From assembly GCF_000801105.2 (NCBI RefSeq), contig NC_079514.1, forward strand, positions 9,610,001-9,674,000: 64,000 nt of DNA. Reading direction: 5' to 3'. A program made the translations under genes and the position numbers. The notes beneath the pieces are model-generated. The model ran no database searches, was not told the DNA's origin, and saw nothing but the letters and a program-made list of their open reading frames with translations. This stretch comes from Raphanus sativus (lineage: Eukaryota; Streptophyta; Magnoliopsida; Brassicales; Brassicaceae). Shown here in pieces: positions 12,001-25,808 of the stretch (position 1 is its first letter; each line of letters starts with the position of its first letter).

Positions 12001-12640
12001 TGTAGAAGCATATGGTAAGGAAAAATTCTCCCTAATCTTTAAGATACAGTGGGTTGTTTAAGGTTATAACATCTATCACATTTGTCAAGTGCAGAACTAA
12101 AAGAAGGTGAACAAGAAGATGTTGCCTTTAAGCAGGTAATTTCTTTTCCTTCTCGTCCATAATACATTTTATCCTTTAGCTAGAGAGGTTCAAACACCAA
12201 GATGTGGATCTTAGCAACAAACTATGAAATGGTTTTAGTTACAGTCTTTACGGATTATATATATGCAGGCATGGCTGTTGTACTTCTGGGCTAGAGCCAA
12301 GTTGCTCGGTGTGGAACAAGACATTGCTGATGAACGTCTCCAGTTTTGGATCAGCCGTAGCAGCGGAGAAACACCTCCAACCTCTCACGATGCTGTCGAC
12401 GGTAATATTTAAGATTTCTTCATTTCTCTTTTCGTCCTAAATCCTAATTCTGTTTCTTATCTATCACACACACTGAAGGCTAACTAAACTGGTGTTTTTA
12501 TTTTTACAGTGGAGCGAGGTATGTTAGAGCTAAGGAAACTAGGAATAGAGCAACAACTATGGGAAGCTTGTCGCAAAGAAACCGAACAGCTTTATCCATC
12601 TTCTTCTCCTACCTCTACTCTCGCAAACCTCGACACTTAG
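9048..12640 (+). CDS. SCD2-like: SCD2-like coiled-coil protein (stomatal cytokinesis defective 2 family)
   Basis: Seventeen exons give 538 codons: 9048-9374, 9469-9614, 9715-9790, 9909-9950, 10064-10126, 10526-10575, 10685-10712, 10875-10949, 11035-11145, 11232-11292, 11412-11528, 11605-11717, 11796-11856, 11973-12014, 12095-12135, 12269-12401 and 12510-12640. The N-terminus is Ser/Pro-rich with an Asp-run of twelve acidic codons. A coiled coil (exons 4-9) follows, then a conserved globular C-terminus containing [20 protein letters not shown] and [22 protein letters not shown]2 acts with the DENN protein SCD1 in clathrin-dependent and exocyst-linked trafficking during plant cytokinesis. The synteny points to the chromosome 5 paralogue rather than SCD2 itself. 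The intron after 11528 starts with GC instead of GT. Confidence 0.88.
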
Positions 12641-12739
12641 TTTATCATAGATTATCATAACTTGTATGGGGAGAAACAAAACATAACATTATTGTATCAT
12701 CATTTTAAAGTCTTGAAACCAAAAAAAAAAAGAAAAAAG

Positions 12740-13444
12740 CTAAAAGTCTAACCATTTCTGGAAGTAAACACACGTTGAAGGGGAGATAACACCATCAGGT
12801 GTACAAAGCCCTATATGCGGACAAGCCCCACAAGGCACCGAAGCAAAAGCACCATCTCTCGCCTCCCCACCACCTCCCTTCTTCCCCGTCAGCTTATAAC
12901 AAATCTCCCCGATCCTCGTCGCGGAAAAATCAGTAAGCCCGTTGCTCTTCACCTCCATCACCACATTATCCAAAACCAAGTTCTTGAGTATCTCCCTCGT
13001 CTGCTCCCTCGTCAGCCTGTCCGCCTCGCTAGCCTTGTCGAAATACGAGTATATCACGTCGAGCGTCACCACCTTTCTCTTCAGCTTCTCGAGTATCCTG
13101 ACGCAGATCTCCTTGAGGCCTTCGATCTTGGACACGTCGAGGGCTCCGTCGGTGTACCAGTCACCTCCCGTGAGCTCCTTGCAGGGCTCGAACTCGACGG
13201 CGAGGAAGTGTTTGATGCCCTTGTTGTTCATGTTGGGGACTTCTTTGATGAGCTTGCTCTTCTTGAGGGAAGTCAGGGCTCGTGTCACGAGGGTTGGTTG
13301 GATCTTCGTGGCTGTTCTCATCTCGTACGTGGTTGCTCCCTTGCCTTGCTTGCTTCGGATGAAGCCGAGGATGTTTTTTTCGTCTTCGTTTATGCCGCCG
13401 CTTGATGATGATGATTTCGGCTCTGGTCGTTTTCGTTTACTCAT
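12740..13444 (-). CDS. RPC6: RNA polymerase III subunit RPC6/RPC34
   Basis: A single exon of 234 residues. It begins MSKRKRPEPK and has two winged-helix regions: about residues 20-75, with the segment RTATKIQPTLVTRALTSLKK, and about 105-165. It ends with four cysteines, CGACPHIGLC and STCVYFQKWLDF, matching the C-terminal cysteine cluster reported to bind an Fe-S centre in human RPC6 (RPC39). RPC6 is part of the Pol III-specific heterotrimer that contacts TFIIIB during initiation at tRNA and 5S genes. The length is shorter than the human protein but usual for plants. It converges with the SCD2-like gene, 99 bases apart, and diverges from PHS1. The plus-strand readings through it are shadows. 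Confidence 0.95.
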   Translation of the reverse strand: MSKRKRPEPKSSSSSGGINEDEKNILGFIRSKQGKGATTYEMRTATKIQPTLVTRALTSLKKSKLIKEVPNMNNKGIKHFLAVEFEPCKELTGGDWYTDGALDVSKIEGLKEICVRILEKLKRKVVTLDVIYSYFDKASEADRLTREQTREILKNLVLDNVVMEVKSNGLTDFSATRIGEICYKLTGKKGGGGEARDGAFASVPCGACPHIGLCTPDGVISPSTCVYFQKWLDF

Positions 13445-13956
13445 TTTTCACTGAGATAATAAAAGACACAAACTTTATCAGATTAATGTCTCAATTCCAG
13501 GATTGGTGAAGATCGGATTCAATTTTACCTCGAGAGTGTTAAAGACGAAGGCTTTATTATGAGTGAGAGGAGAAGCCGACAGTGATTAGAACGGAGGAAC
13601 ACAAAAGGTTGATCTTGTAAGAGAACCAACCCTAGTTTTTTTTTTTTGCAATAAATAATAAGTTCAGTGATATTTTCAAATTAAACGCTCAACTTTAGCT
13701 GAATTCAAAGAAGTACAAAAAATGGTGTTAAATTACATTGGTGTTAAATTGGAGAGTACGAAACTTAAGAGCTTTAAGTGTAATTAAAGAAAAGATGAGG
13801 GTCTTTTCGTATAAATGTAAATATTTAAAAAAATATCCTCCCGTCTTCTTTCTTTCCTCGGGGAAGCTAATACCTTGCGACTTCCGGCAAAACTGACGTC
13901 TGAAGAAAAAGACATTTTGAAAAAAAATTAAAAAAGGAAGCTTTTTTTTTTTCCCA
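13445..13956. promoter_or_regulatory. Divergent promoter region between RPC6 and PHS1
   Basis: 512 bases separate the two start codons. It must hold both 5' leaders and promoters. It has long AT-rich and oligo(T) stretches and no further gene. No specific element is claimed. Confidence 0.5.
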
Positions 13957-16900
13957 ATGGCGGAAGCAGAGAAGAAGCGAGATCAAACATTTCCTCAGGT
14001 AAAAATCATTACTTTATCCCCCCCACCTAAATTTAGTAATCTATCATCATCACCTTTTGTGACTCATCATTCCTCTTTATCTCTGTGTACAACCAGATTT
14101 TGATTTCTCCTTTTTCACTGATTATTGAGATCTGATTATGATGGTGGTCTCACAGGAGAAGGAGGAGGAGAAAGATCTGGACCTTGGCCACTGCGACGAG
14201 CACGAGTCTCCTCTTCCTCTCACCGTCACTTCTCGTGTATAACCTTGCTCGAGCTCTCATCTAGGATTCAATAGTCCCCTTAGCTTTTTTAATTTAATCT
14301 AAAGTTGGGGGACTTTGTTGTTGGCAGGTTCTGTACATGTTAGGAGACATAGCAGCTGGTCCAGCTTATCGGTTCACCCAATGGTTGGATTTAGTTCGTA
14401 AACGCAGTGCTACTTACGGTTCCTCTGGCTTCCCTCACCGTCTTCACCGCTTCGATGATATGGTCTCAAGGTTTTTTTTTATTCTTGATTCCTTTCTATT
14501 TTTGTGCTTTATGGTTTTTTGGAATCTTATGAGAAGAATCAGACAAGATTAGATTGTTAAGGGGTAAGTGTGTTGTTTCAGTGCAGGAGAGAGGAGTGCT
14601 GATCCAAAAAGTCCACCGAGTAAGGAGACTTCAGAGATTAGTCTGTGGGAAAGACTTGGCAAAGCTTCTATTGTTGATATCGACTCCACCTCTTTTTCTT
14701 GGAGCATGCTCTCTTCGCTTCACCACACTGAACATAGTAGCAGCACCGATCATTCTGAAGAGGACCAGAGTAAACCTCTCGAGGTTACTGTGAATTCTGG
14801 GGGAGTTGTTTTCTTCGCCCTGTTCAGCCATCCCAGCTCTGAAGATGCTTCACGAAAGGAAGAAGCAGCAGCGGTTATTAAATTCGCATCCTCTAGGATG
14901 GCCACGCAGTCAGAACGTCTTGGTTATGAGTTTGCCAAGTGGCTAGGTGTGCAGATTCCGCAGGTTGCTTCTTTTTTTTTCCTATCTCTACTTCAAGAAA
15001 CTGGTAGTATTGGTTCCGCTCACTTTTACCATCATCATGAGAGACAGGCTAGAGTAATTCATAGCTGTAACCCTGAGTGGACACTGATCAAAGAAGCAAC
15101 TGAGAAAGCACAAGCTAAAGCGAGTTCGGAAGGAGACGAGGTTGGTTTGGTGACTTGTTCAGAACTTCTGGAAGCCCTTGAGCTCAGTCGTTGTCTTCTC
15201 CTTATGAGGTGCAAAACATTCATCTTTATAAAAAAAAACCATTTTAGTATAGTATTGTTAGGGGGAAATTTTCAAAATTTAAATGTTATTAGATAAAATA
15301 ACAAATATGTAAAGATAAAATATGATGTGGAATCGTCTAATAGCTGAACAGAAAATTTAATCTGAGTAATTAGTTGGTGAAAATAGTTGAACAGACATTT
15401 GTCATTACCTAAAATGGATAATATAGGCATTGACCATATCCCACATTTTTCAAATTTGTTGGTATGTGATGTTTTTGTGTAACACCCCCTTCTCATTGGC
15501 AGCTATGTACATGGATGTCCATTGCTAGAGAGCATGAGCAGTTTCGAAACCGAAGAAAAAGCAGAGAGAGCTGCTTCAGCGCTAGGGAGAATCCTGGTCC
15601 TAGATCTCGTGATAAGAAACGAAGACAGACTACCCTGCCGTCAGCTGAGATGGCGCGGCAACCCCGCGAACCTCTTGCTGACAGACAGGATCGTGTCATC
15701 ATCGACCAAACCTCCTCTGGAGTGCTCTTTCGAAGAAGCGTTCGATTCCGCCATCAAACGGTGCCATCCGAGAGACTACAGATCCATTCAGAAGGAGAGA
15801 AGAGCTTCCTCTGTCGACAGCAGGTCTAGGTTGAGTGTCAGCGATCACCGTCTGGTCTCTCAGTCGTCTGACTTCTCTGATATAACCGAATCGCCTAGAT
15901 CGTATGACACCGAGTTCATGAGTCCCATGTCTGATAGCTCCTCCATGGCTCCTGAGTTTCACATTGTTACTATAGACTCTGTTGTTCCAAGACGTCCTCC
16001 TGCTGGCAAACGAGCAAGCGACCAAGAGATCTATCCGAGATTAGTTGAGCTGCTTCTCAACAGCAGCCAGTATTCTTCAAATCTGTTATACGAAATAACA
16101 GAAGGAGGTTTAGGGTCTCCACAGGCGAAAGATGGTGAAGAAACACCTACTAATGTAGTGACGCCAGTTGTGCGTGAGTTTCGAAACGGTTTTCGCGCTG
16201 GTCTCAGGGACTTGCACGAGTTCCACATCTTCCTCGTCACGCTTCATCAGAAGCTAGACGGTTTGCTGCGCGCGTTTTTCAGTATGATGGACAAAACGAT
16301 GTGTGCTGATTTCGAGAGAGATGACTTCGCTGTTCCCGAGTCTCCATCGCAGAGTTTTGGCGGCGGCCATGATCATCATTACGCGTCTCCTTCGAAAGAA
16401 CAACGGGTGGTGACTAGTGATAACGGCTTTGACCAGAGCGAGTCAGATTTGTCGCAGAGATCGGTTCCTAGGACGCCGGGTTCTGAAAACAAGGAAGGGG
16501 GAGATGCTGCTGCAACTTCGCCTAAGTCACGAGAAAGCTGGCACGGGAGATACAGTAGAGGTGGAGAGTCTCTTAGTAGTCAGCGTTTGGCAGCAAAGCT
16601 CCGTGACTTCCATAAATTTGCAAAGATTGATGCGGAGTCTAATAAAGAACTAGACCAGTGGAATGAAACGCTCAGGAACGAAGTTATGAAACTCTGCCAA
16701 GAGAACGGTTTCAACACTGGTTTCTTTGAGGGGAGTGATAATAACAGTTGCACTGATGCTTACGAGCTTAAGGTATTATTATGAGTTTCTCTTCTTTTTT
16801 TTTTCTTTTTCCTTTTGCTTACAATTCTCCATGATGATTAACAGGTTAGGCTTGAGCACATTCTTGAGAGGATATCATTGATTACCAAAGCTGCTAATAC

Positions 16901-17755
16901 AGAGAAACCATCAATGATTCAAGAGAATCTCTTCATCGGTGGAGGATTGGCTGCAAGGTCTGTATACACTCTTCAGCATTTAGGTATAACTCATATTCTT
17001 TGCTTGTGCGCTAATGAAATAGGGCAATCAGATACTCAGTACCCTGATCTCTTCAACTACAAAAATTTCTCAGTAAGTTAAACCTTTCTCTTCTTGTTTG
17101 TCTCCTCGCTTGATTGTCACCATATAAAGTAGAGAGAGCGCTCTCTTCTTGTGTGTCTTCTGTTTTGACCAGCAGATAACCGACGATGAAGACTCAAAGA
17201 TTGAAGGCATCTTTCAAGAAGCTCTTGATTTCATCAACCATGGTGAAGAAACAGGAGGCAAGATATTAGTTCACTGCTTTGAAGGTCGGAGTAGAAGCGC
17301 AACCGTAGTGCTTGCCTACCTAATGCTTCGAAAGTAAGTTGTTAAAAAAAATGTTGTAAACGATTCAAGAACTGAAAATAGTACTCTCCTCGTTCAGGAA
17401 CCTGACGCTTTTAGAAGCGTGGAGCAAACTGAGGAAAGTTCATAGGCGAGCTCAGCCGAACGACGGGTTTGCCAGGATCTTGGTGAACATTGACAAGAAA
17501 TGTCACGGGAAGGTATCGATGGAGTGGAGGCAGAGGAAACCGACGATGAAAGTGTGTCCGGTTTGTGGTAAGAACGCAGGTTTGAGCAGCAGTTCGCTGA
17601 AACTGCATCTCCAGAAATCTCACAAGAAGCTGTCTTCGGGAAGCGTGGACAGTGCAATGAACATGGAGATACAAAAGGCTTTGGAGGCACTTCAGCTGAG
17701 CAGTGGTCGTGGCTCGAGTGTTAGCTCCAGTTCTTTTCAGTCTCTTAGTGGTTAA
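13957..17755 (+). CDS. PHS1: PHS1: tubulin kinase / dual-specificity phosphatase (propyzamide-hypersensitive 1)
   Basis: Nine exons give 940 codons: 13957-13998, 14156-14236, 14328-14470, 14582-14963, 15048-15208, 15503-16772, 16845-17072, 17176-17333 and 17398-17755. The N-terminal half is the actin-fragmin-kinase-like domain (LGRILVLDLVIRNEDRLPC, ANLLLTDRIV), which in Arabidopsis phosphorylates alpha-tubulin and destabilises microtubules under osmotic stress. The C-terminal part is a MAP-kinase-phosphatase-like domain with the active-site signature LVHCFEGRSRSATV (HCX5R, Cys nucleophile), spanning exon 8. A CPVCGKNAG...HLQKSH zinc-finger-like stretch and a Ser-rich tail follow. The start MAEAEKKRD is preceded by a long oligo(T) leader. 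Intron 5 (15209-15502) is unusually AT-rich. Confidence 0.96.
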
Positions 17756-18393
17756 AGAGAGTTCGGTTTAGTATCTATATGTGGTTTGTTTGTCCCGGTT
17801 AAAGTCTCTAACCAGAACATCTTTCAGTTTTTTTTTTAATACTGTACTTGTTTTCCTTTTCCTGTAAGGATGTTTTTAAACTTGGTATACAACTAAATAA
17901 AACCTGTTTGATTTGGAACAAGATCTTGTTAACTTGGTACACAAGTAAAACTTGTTTGATTGGAACAGGATCTTTCTGTATTTAAACTTTCAAACTTTTT
18001 TTTTGTTTCTAACATTTGGAATATAACCAAAACACTTTTATATGAATGTTGTGATTGTATTATGCTCAATAAAACTATCTTCATTTATCTCCCAAAAAAT
18101 TGATCATCAACATGTACTATCTGAAATATGAACTAAGGTTATTTCTTTTACGCTCCAGTATCAATCAAGGATTGGACAACGACACCTAGTACTTGATTTC
18201 TTCAAGAGATACCAAAGACAGAAGTCACAGCACAGTCGAATGTAGTAATTTCAGATGACGAAAGTAGTACGTAGGTTTCTATTCAGCCTGTGGATAAACC
18301 AAGTCTCACACAAAAGGGATCAACAAACAAAACATTGCGAGAGAAATATAAAAACCAAACGAAGAAAACTCTCCGTTACTCCAAAAAAAACTA
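17756..18393. other. Convergent 3' region between PHS1 and RPS11
   Basis: Contains the two 3' UTRs. A 20-30 base segment is imperfectly repeated (aacttggtacacaa / taaaacctgtttgatt around 17880-17965). In Arabidopsis I remember RUP2/EFO2 at this position. No WD40 coding sequence is visible here. Confidence 0.6.
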
Positions 18394-19600
<1,207 letters not shown>

Positions 19601-19887
19601 AGAAAATACAAATTCAAAGGAAAATCCTTTCAAATTAAAGCTGTAGAAAACTAGAAATACAAGTTTAACAAATGCACTCCAAATCAAATATATAAGTAAC
19701 GTTTCCATACATGAGTTTCTATGTTGCAAATATTAAAACCCACAGATTAAGCAAACTACAAACGTATAAATGGAACCCTTTTTCTTTGGTTTATTTTCCA
19801 CATTAAATAATACAATGAAAATAAAAATTAAAAAATAAACAATACAGCAACGATTCATTCATGTCTTCACATCGATGTATGATTAGA
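19601..19887. other. Remorin 3' UTR side / intergenic
   Basis: AT-rich, no gene seen. It holds the 3' end of the remorin transcript and the upstream part of the RPS11 promoter. Confidence 0.5.
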
Positions 19888-22800
19888 TCACATGCATCCA
19901 AATAGCTTTTTAGGCGCAGTTCCAGTGGCACGGTACTTGGCAGCTAATTCCTCGGCTTTGAGAACCTCTTCTCCACGTCTAGCTTCGATCATGGCCCTCT
20001 TCTCTTCTGCCTGTTTGTGAATTTGAGCTATTCTGTTCTTCATTTGCTCCACATACTCTGCCTTCTTCTTCTCCAATTGTTCCTGTTGAAGATTGGGGAC
20101 AAGTCAGAATGATTTTAGAATAAATGAAGATTCTGAGAAGTAAAAATATACCTCCATTTTCTTGAGCTCAGCTTCCACAGCTGCTTTCTTGTTGTTCTCC
20201 CATGACCCAATTGAAGAAAGTTTCTTTTCAGCTCTGTTTCAAACATTGTTTTCATCTCACAACTAAATACTCAAGACCTTAATTTGAATATTTTGGCCGT
20301 TTAATTGCAAGAATATAACCGGTGGTTTGATTTTTATATTATGTATAAATGTTAAGCAAATCAATAAAAGTTTTAAGATGTTACTTGTTCTCCACTTTGC
20401 ACTTCTCAGCCTCTTCCCAAGCTTTGATAAGTGACATCCTCTTCTCTGTCTCAACTCTAGTCAGAACAGCATCTTCACTCCCCCAAATTTTTTAAGCAAG
20501 TACAATAATTTATCAGAGTATGTATAAAAATAAGAGACACTGTTGATAAACACACGCGTCCATATAAAACCTTTAAACCAACAGTCTGATTTCATTTACG
20601 ACCCTAATTAAAAACGAAACACCTACTTTACAGGTTGATTTTCATACATGGCTATGATTAGGCCAACCACCTTTGCTAATACCTTTGTAATTATTTTTCT
20701 CTCTTTTAAGGTCATATTAGTAGTAATCCCTATTTAGTTTAGTTACCTCGATTAATTGAGCCTTCTTTCTTTTCTTCCCCTGCTTCCTCTGCCAAACAAG
20801 AAAGAAAATGATATTATAAAATAGTCATCACCAATCAAAATTGGTAGACTTCCAATTATTAAAGAACAATAATCTTTGAGTTATCATTGTCCCAGAATAA
20901 TAATTAGCATAAACACAAAATTTGAAACCTTTTACGTTATTACTAGGATAAGACCTGCGCGTTGCGCAGGGTGAGTGTAAAAAAATAAAATATAAAAACA
21001 TGGTTTTGATAAATATAAGAATTATAAATTGGTCGCTTTATTATATATATAATATGAAATTGTTCACATAATATTTATAAATTAACGGAAAATAATTATA
21101 ATTGGAATTGTGGATTTTAATTTATGAATTTTTTCATTGGCCGATTTTGTTTGATATTTTGAATCCATACAAACAAAAGTACGTTCAATTATTTTAGTTA
21201 ATTGTATCATATATAAAAAGATTTATATATGATCAAAAATAAATTAAAAGGCTAATTATCACAATTTTGGAATTTTTAGAAATTGTTCACACCTTTTTCT
21301 TCTGGATAGTAAACAAAATTTGTCACGGTCGGAGAATAGACAGATTGATATATGATCAAAAATAAATTGAAAGGCTAATTCAATACCATATTAAATTATA
21401 TCTATTTTGGTTTAGTTCGATTTATATACTGTCGTTTTTTTGTTTATTCAATTTTGGTATGGTCTCGGTTCGGTTTTTTGATATTTTGTTTGATAAAAAT
21501 TAGATACCATGTTAAAATCATATCTATTTTGGTTTGCTTCGAATTTATATAATGTCGATTTTTGGCTTATTCAATTTTATACTAAAATAATAAAATATAT
21601 TTGTCTTGTATAACATCTGTTCAATTTAATTTTGTATCAAATTTATTAAGCACTACTCTAATTTTAAATAGAACTTTTTCTATTTTATTTAACTATGAAA
21701 AATAATTTTTAAATAAATTATAATTATTATAGATTTAATAAGATGAAAAAGATAAAATATATATAATATAGTAAATTTTAAACAAAAATATGTCAATAAA
21801 AGCCTTTACTTAGAAATAACCAATTATATATAATTAAGTCTTAAATATTAAGATCATATCAATAAAATAAACTACATATATATTATATTATGGTATTTAC
21901 ATAAAACTATACTAAGACATTTTAATTAATCAGTTTGTTCGGTTTATATGGTTTGATCGGTTTATATACTGAACCATATCTATATACCACATTTTTAAAA
22001 ATAACATCTACTCAGTTTATACAGTGTTACCAAATCAAACCATTTTTTCTATTTCGATTTGTTTCGGTTTTAGTTTGTCCAGTTTTTACCGAACTGAATA
22101 CCCTTAGTTCAAATTACTATATCGTAGATAGTTTGCAAACGTGTTTGGTGTACTAAATCGTACATAATATAATAATTTATATATAATGTTGACATTATAT
22201 TGTGATAATAGTTATGCTTATTTTATTATTGCAGATTTGCAGGTGTCAAACAGATATGCAAATGGCTGAAGCAACAGTTTCCATCTCGTGATGAAAGATA
22301 GAAGAAGGATTATTAAATATCGATTGTGTTGACATACAATATCAACTAATGAGATCATATGCGACACTTCCTATATGTTCGATTATAATATGCATTTTTT
22401 ATAATATGGTTTGCTTAAATCTTCTATGAGGCTATCACGTCAGATTTATGAGTACTTAAAAACGCCACCTAGAATAAGATCTTTTAAAATTAATACAAAA
22501 TAAAGGTTCATATTTTTCAAATAATTCTCAAATAATATATAGGGGATATGTGTATATGGTATTAAATGTGAAATGTTCATATTATGGTATGAAATCTGTT
22601 TTGCCATATTTACTTTTACTAATTCACCACTTGAACTTAACAAAATAAATATACACGAAATAACTGGAATATATATCATTAACCTGTCATTTATTTCCAA
22701 AGAGGTCAATATATATTTTGCACTCCATGATTAGCGTGATTGAAGGGTTTACGTATATTTTAGGAAACTTTGTAATAAGGAAACCAGTAATATATCAATT

Positions 22801-24327
22801 TTAGGAAACTTTGTAATAAGGAAACCAGTAATATATCAACACATCAATACATTTCTCCCTTTTCAAAAAAAAAAATACATTTCTATATTAGCAGAATAAA
22901 TGTTTTTTAATCTATTTCTTCATCTTTGCATTGCAAATCAATGATGGCATTTATTTATAGCCTTTTATTATAGAAACTTGTGCATATACTTTGCTTTGTG
23001 AAATAAATTATATATATCCCCTTATTATAGAAATATTATATTATGCATATACCTTATGTATATTTAATGATATATATATTATACGGAGTGTAAAACCCGT
23101 TTTTAATTAATTCGAGTGACCATTTAAAAATTACATTGACATCCCAACAATAATTCAATATACTTATTCTAATACGTGATTGACTCTTCTACTGAATATA
23201 ATACATATTCCCATGATTAAAAAATAGCTCAAAAATCTAGTTAAATAACAAACAAAATATTGAAATCTCCATAATAAAGGGATATAGTCACATCACTATT
23301 TGTTAAGAACGCATATTATAAAGAAAATATATGCGCAATACTTTTTAAAAACCATTCATTTTTTTAATACAATTGGAAACCAATTACACCGAATGATACC
23401 AGTCACAATGTTGGAATGCTGAGTTTCTTAGAGTTGAGTTCTCTAATGTTGTATATTATGAAAAAGTGAATATAGCCAACTGAATTTTCTAATGTTTAAT
23501 ATATTAATTGTAAAATATGTTAAAAAAAAACTAATGGCACGGTACCTCCACACAGAATTTTCTATTGGTAACAGTGATTCTTTTTTATTATATTTCTAAC
23601 AGACAATGATATTTACGACGACAACTGATATTTATTTGGTTCTGCAGTATAATTAGAAAGAGGTGTATAATCAAGTGTAGAAGAGCTCTTCGTAATGATG
23701 GAGCCATACGAATTCATTCATTAGTTACGGTTAAGAAAACATTATGATTTATATAACTGTTACCAATGGCATAGATTGTAATTAGTCTAGATAAGTAAGG
23801 ATTAATTTAAACATGAGCCGAGGAGGATTGTCATGATGACACATCATTAAAATGGCATGACTGTAAATATATTACAAAACAAATGTTACTCTTCAAATTT
23901 GCTTCTCTATTAATAAGAAAGGGATTTCCTTCTAAATAAAGTTATACAATATTGTCCTTAGTTTGTGAACTAAATAAAAACGTTTGGAACTTTGTCAGTA
24001 ATAATTTCCAAGGAGACTGTGATCGCTTAATATATCTTATGGCACAAGTTTTCTTTCATTTCTTTCAGCCAAACTTGGGTAATAATTTGTATATTGAAGA
24101 AGAGATTAGTAATTACTTGCGACGATGGGAACAATAGCCTTGGAGTCCTCTAGCTTCTCCTCTGCAGGCGCCGGAGATGGAAGAACTGGTGGTGGAGCCA
24201 CAGGCTTCTCCTGTGGAGCAACATCGAGCGCAGCAAGAGGTTTCTCCTCCGGAGGTGGCGCTGATGGAGTTGGTTCAGACACGGTAGGAACGTTCTCCGT
24301 CACCTTCTTCTGTTCCTCTTCGGCCAT
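19888..24327 (-). CDS. REM1.4: Remorin, group 1
   Basis: Exons in minus order, 24117-24327, 20747-20788, 20385-20472, 20152-20233 and 19888-20082, give 205 codons. The N-terminal ~75 residues are Pro/Glu-rich and disordered. The C-terminal remorin domain (DAVLTRVETEKRMSLIKAWEEAEK to the end) is a charged coiled coil. It ends TAPKKLFGCM, the C-terminal anchor in which the cysteine is the likely acyl site. Group 1 remorins form plasma-membrane nanodomains and affect plasmodesmata and pathogen responses. Synteny points to REM1.4 (At5g23750). Intron 1 is 3.3 kb because a Helitron sits in it. Exon 3 must start at 20472, since the nearer AG shifts the frame. Confidence 0.95.
20943..23924 (-). mobile_element. 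Helitron (non-autonomous) in remorin intron 1
   Basis: The minus-strand 3' terminus at 20943 shows the Helitron pattern: a 7-bp stem CCTGCGC/GCGCAGG with 3-base loop, then a short spacer and terminal CTAG followed by T. The proposed 5' terminus is at about 23918-23924 on the minus strand, TCCCTTTCTTATTAATAG followed by agaagcaaat, with A preceding TC at 23924 as expected for A/T insertion. No Rep/helicase coding sequence is visible, so it would be non-autonomous. The interior is over 75% AT and contains other repeats, and composite origin is possible. The exact 5' border is the weakest part of this call. Confidence 0.7.
22758..22839. repeat. 41-bp tandem duplication
   Basis: Two identical 41-base units (22758-22798 and 22799-22839), inside the intronic Helitron. 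Perfect identity suggests a recent local duplication. Confidence 0.95.
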
Positions 24328-25808
24328 GTCGTATATGACGTCAGGTATAACAACTAAAGATTACAAGAGAACAAAAAATATCTGAAGAGAATCAAGAATG
24401 ATCCAGAAGTCTGGCTATTTAAGAGAGAGAATGAGAGGAGAGAGAAGAAACTGAGCTGGAATTGTTTGGTAGTGATGTCTGTTCCTCGTTGTCATAAAAT
24501 GACTCGCCTTCTTTCTTATTTTATTTGTTTTTTCTTCTAAATTTAGTATATCATTGATTCATTGATGGACGATCATTAATCTTTAGACCATATAAACGTT
24601 AGACCGGACTTAGAGCTGGTAGAACCGGTTTGCTACGCCGAACCGGGTCATATTCGATGTAAAATTCCAATATTAGATAAAAATGTTAACCTTATTTTTG
24701 GTTTTCTTTTGGTTTATTGTAAGTTCATACATAAACTTCACATGAGACTAACGAATTGACCAACTCCTATGACGTCATATGAGGTTAATAAAAGGTTAGA
24801 GAAATACCTGAAGATATTTACGTTACGTTACTTATATTGTTGCCTCAAAATGGACTCTTTATAACTTGTAACATCTCTTTACGCGAATCTAGTTTCTTAT
24901 CAAAACCGTAAAGGTTTTTAACCATTGATGTCAAATGGTGAGATTAGTGGAAGCATATTAGTCATAATATATGCTAAATTCAGAATATCATTAATATTGT
25001 GATTCCATGACTGCACAAAGGTAACTAAAATGCTATTGCTATCTACAGTAAAAACAACTACGCAGTAATTGCTGTTCCTTTTCTCCTTATAATAGAAATT
25101 AAAAGAAATACTATACGATATGTAGTAGTAATAATTCTGTAGTTGATGTACATATCTCTGAGACTTATAGGATTGCGTCACCGGTTCAAATCTTGTATCT
25201 GTAAAGTCATTTTATATCGTCAGTATTATAATTCATTTTCTGAGGAATTGACAAAAAATAAATAAAAGGTTTGAGACAATAGATTGATTATGTGGTTACG
25301 TGTTACCTACGTGATCGTGGTGGTTGGCTACCAAGTCACTCAACATTGTTGTTTCTAATTTTATTAAAAAATCTTGATTTGACAGGTGCTTTTGTAGTTT
25401 TCTCATTAGTTTTACAAAGAAGTTCATATATTTTCTCACATTATCTTAAAACTTTTATTCTACACAAATATGAAATATACAATAACCTATGAAAATATAA
25501 AATTATCTATCTGCATGACAACGGATCCTGGACGGCTATATGGTGAGGGACGTGCAATGCCTCGACCTAATCCGACCGCCTACTCTATGGGATGCTAAGG
25601 CAAATTTTACAAAACTTTGGGCCGCCCAAACCGCAAAAGCTATTTGCACCCGACACTCTGCCAGCATATGTTGCTCATCAGCACGTCCTGGTTTGGCTCA
25701 TATTGGCATTTTAACAATTAATTATACATATATCCAGTTATTCAATGATTGGACGGTTTATGAAACCAAGATGGCAAAATGCAGAGTTTATAATATCAAC
25801 TAAGTTAC
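24328..25808. other. Remorin promoter and intergenic region
   Basis: About 1.5 kb without a gene. The proximal part (24328-24560) has purine-rich leader sequence (GAGAGAGA near 24425). Around 25180-25195 there is a B-box-like ggttcaaatc without a matching A-box. Near 25530-25700 there is a GC-richer stretch with no maintained coding frame. Confidence 0.45.

Noticed and set aside
12815..13454. Two long plus-strand frames opposite RPC6
   Set aside because: RPC6 has clear family motifs on the minus strand. The plus frames have none and no splice context.
14964..15047. Reading through PHS1 intron 4, which is open
   Set aside because: The 84-base stretch lies between good GT and AG sites, is T-rich, and interrupts the conserved VQIPQ-ARVIHSC segment.
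25175..25205. B-box-like ggttcaaatc as a second SINE or tRNA gene
   Set aside because: No A-box at the right distance, no cloverleaf, no A-tail or flanking duplication.
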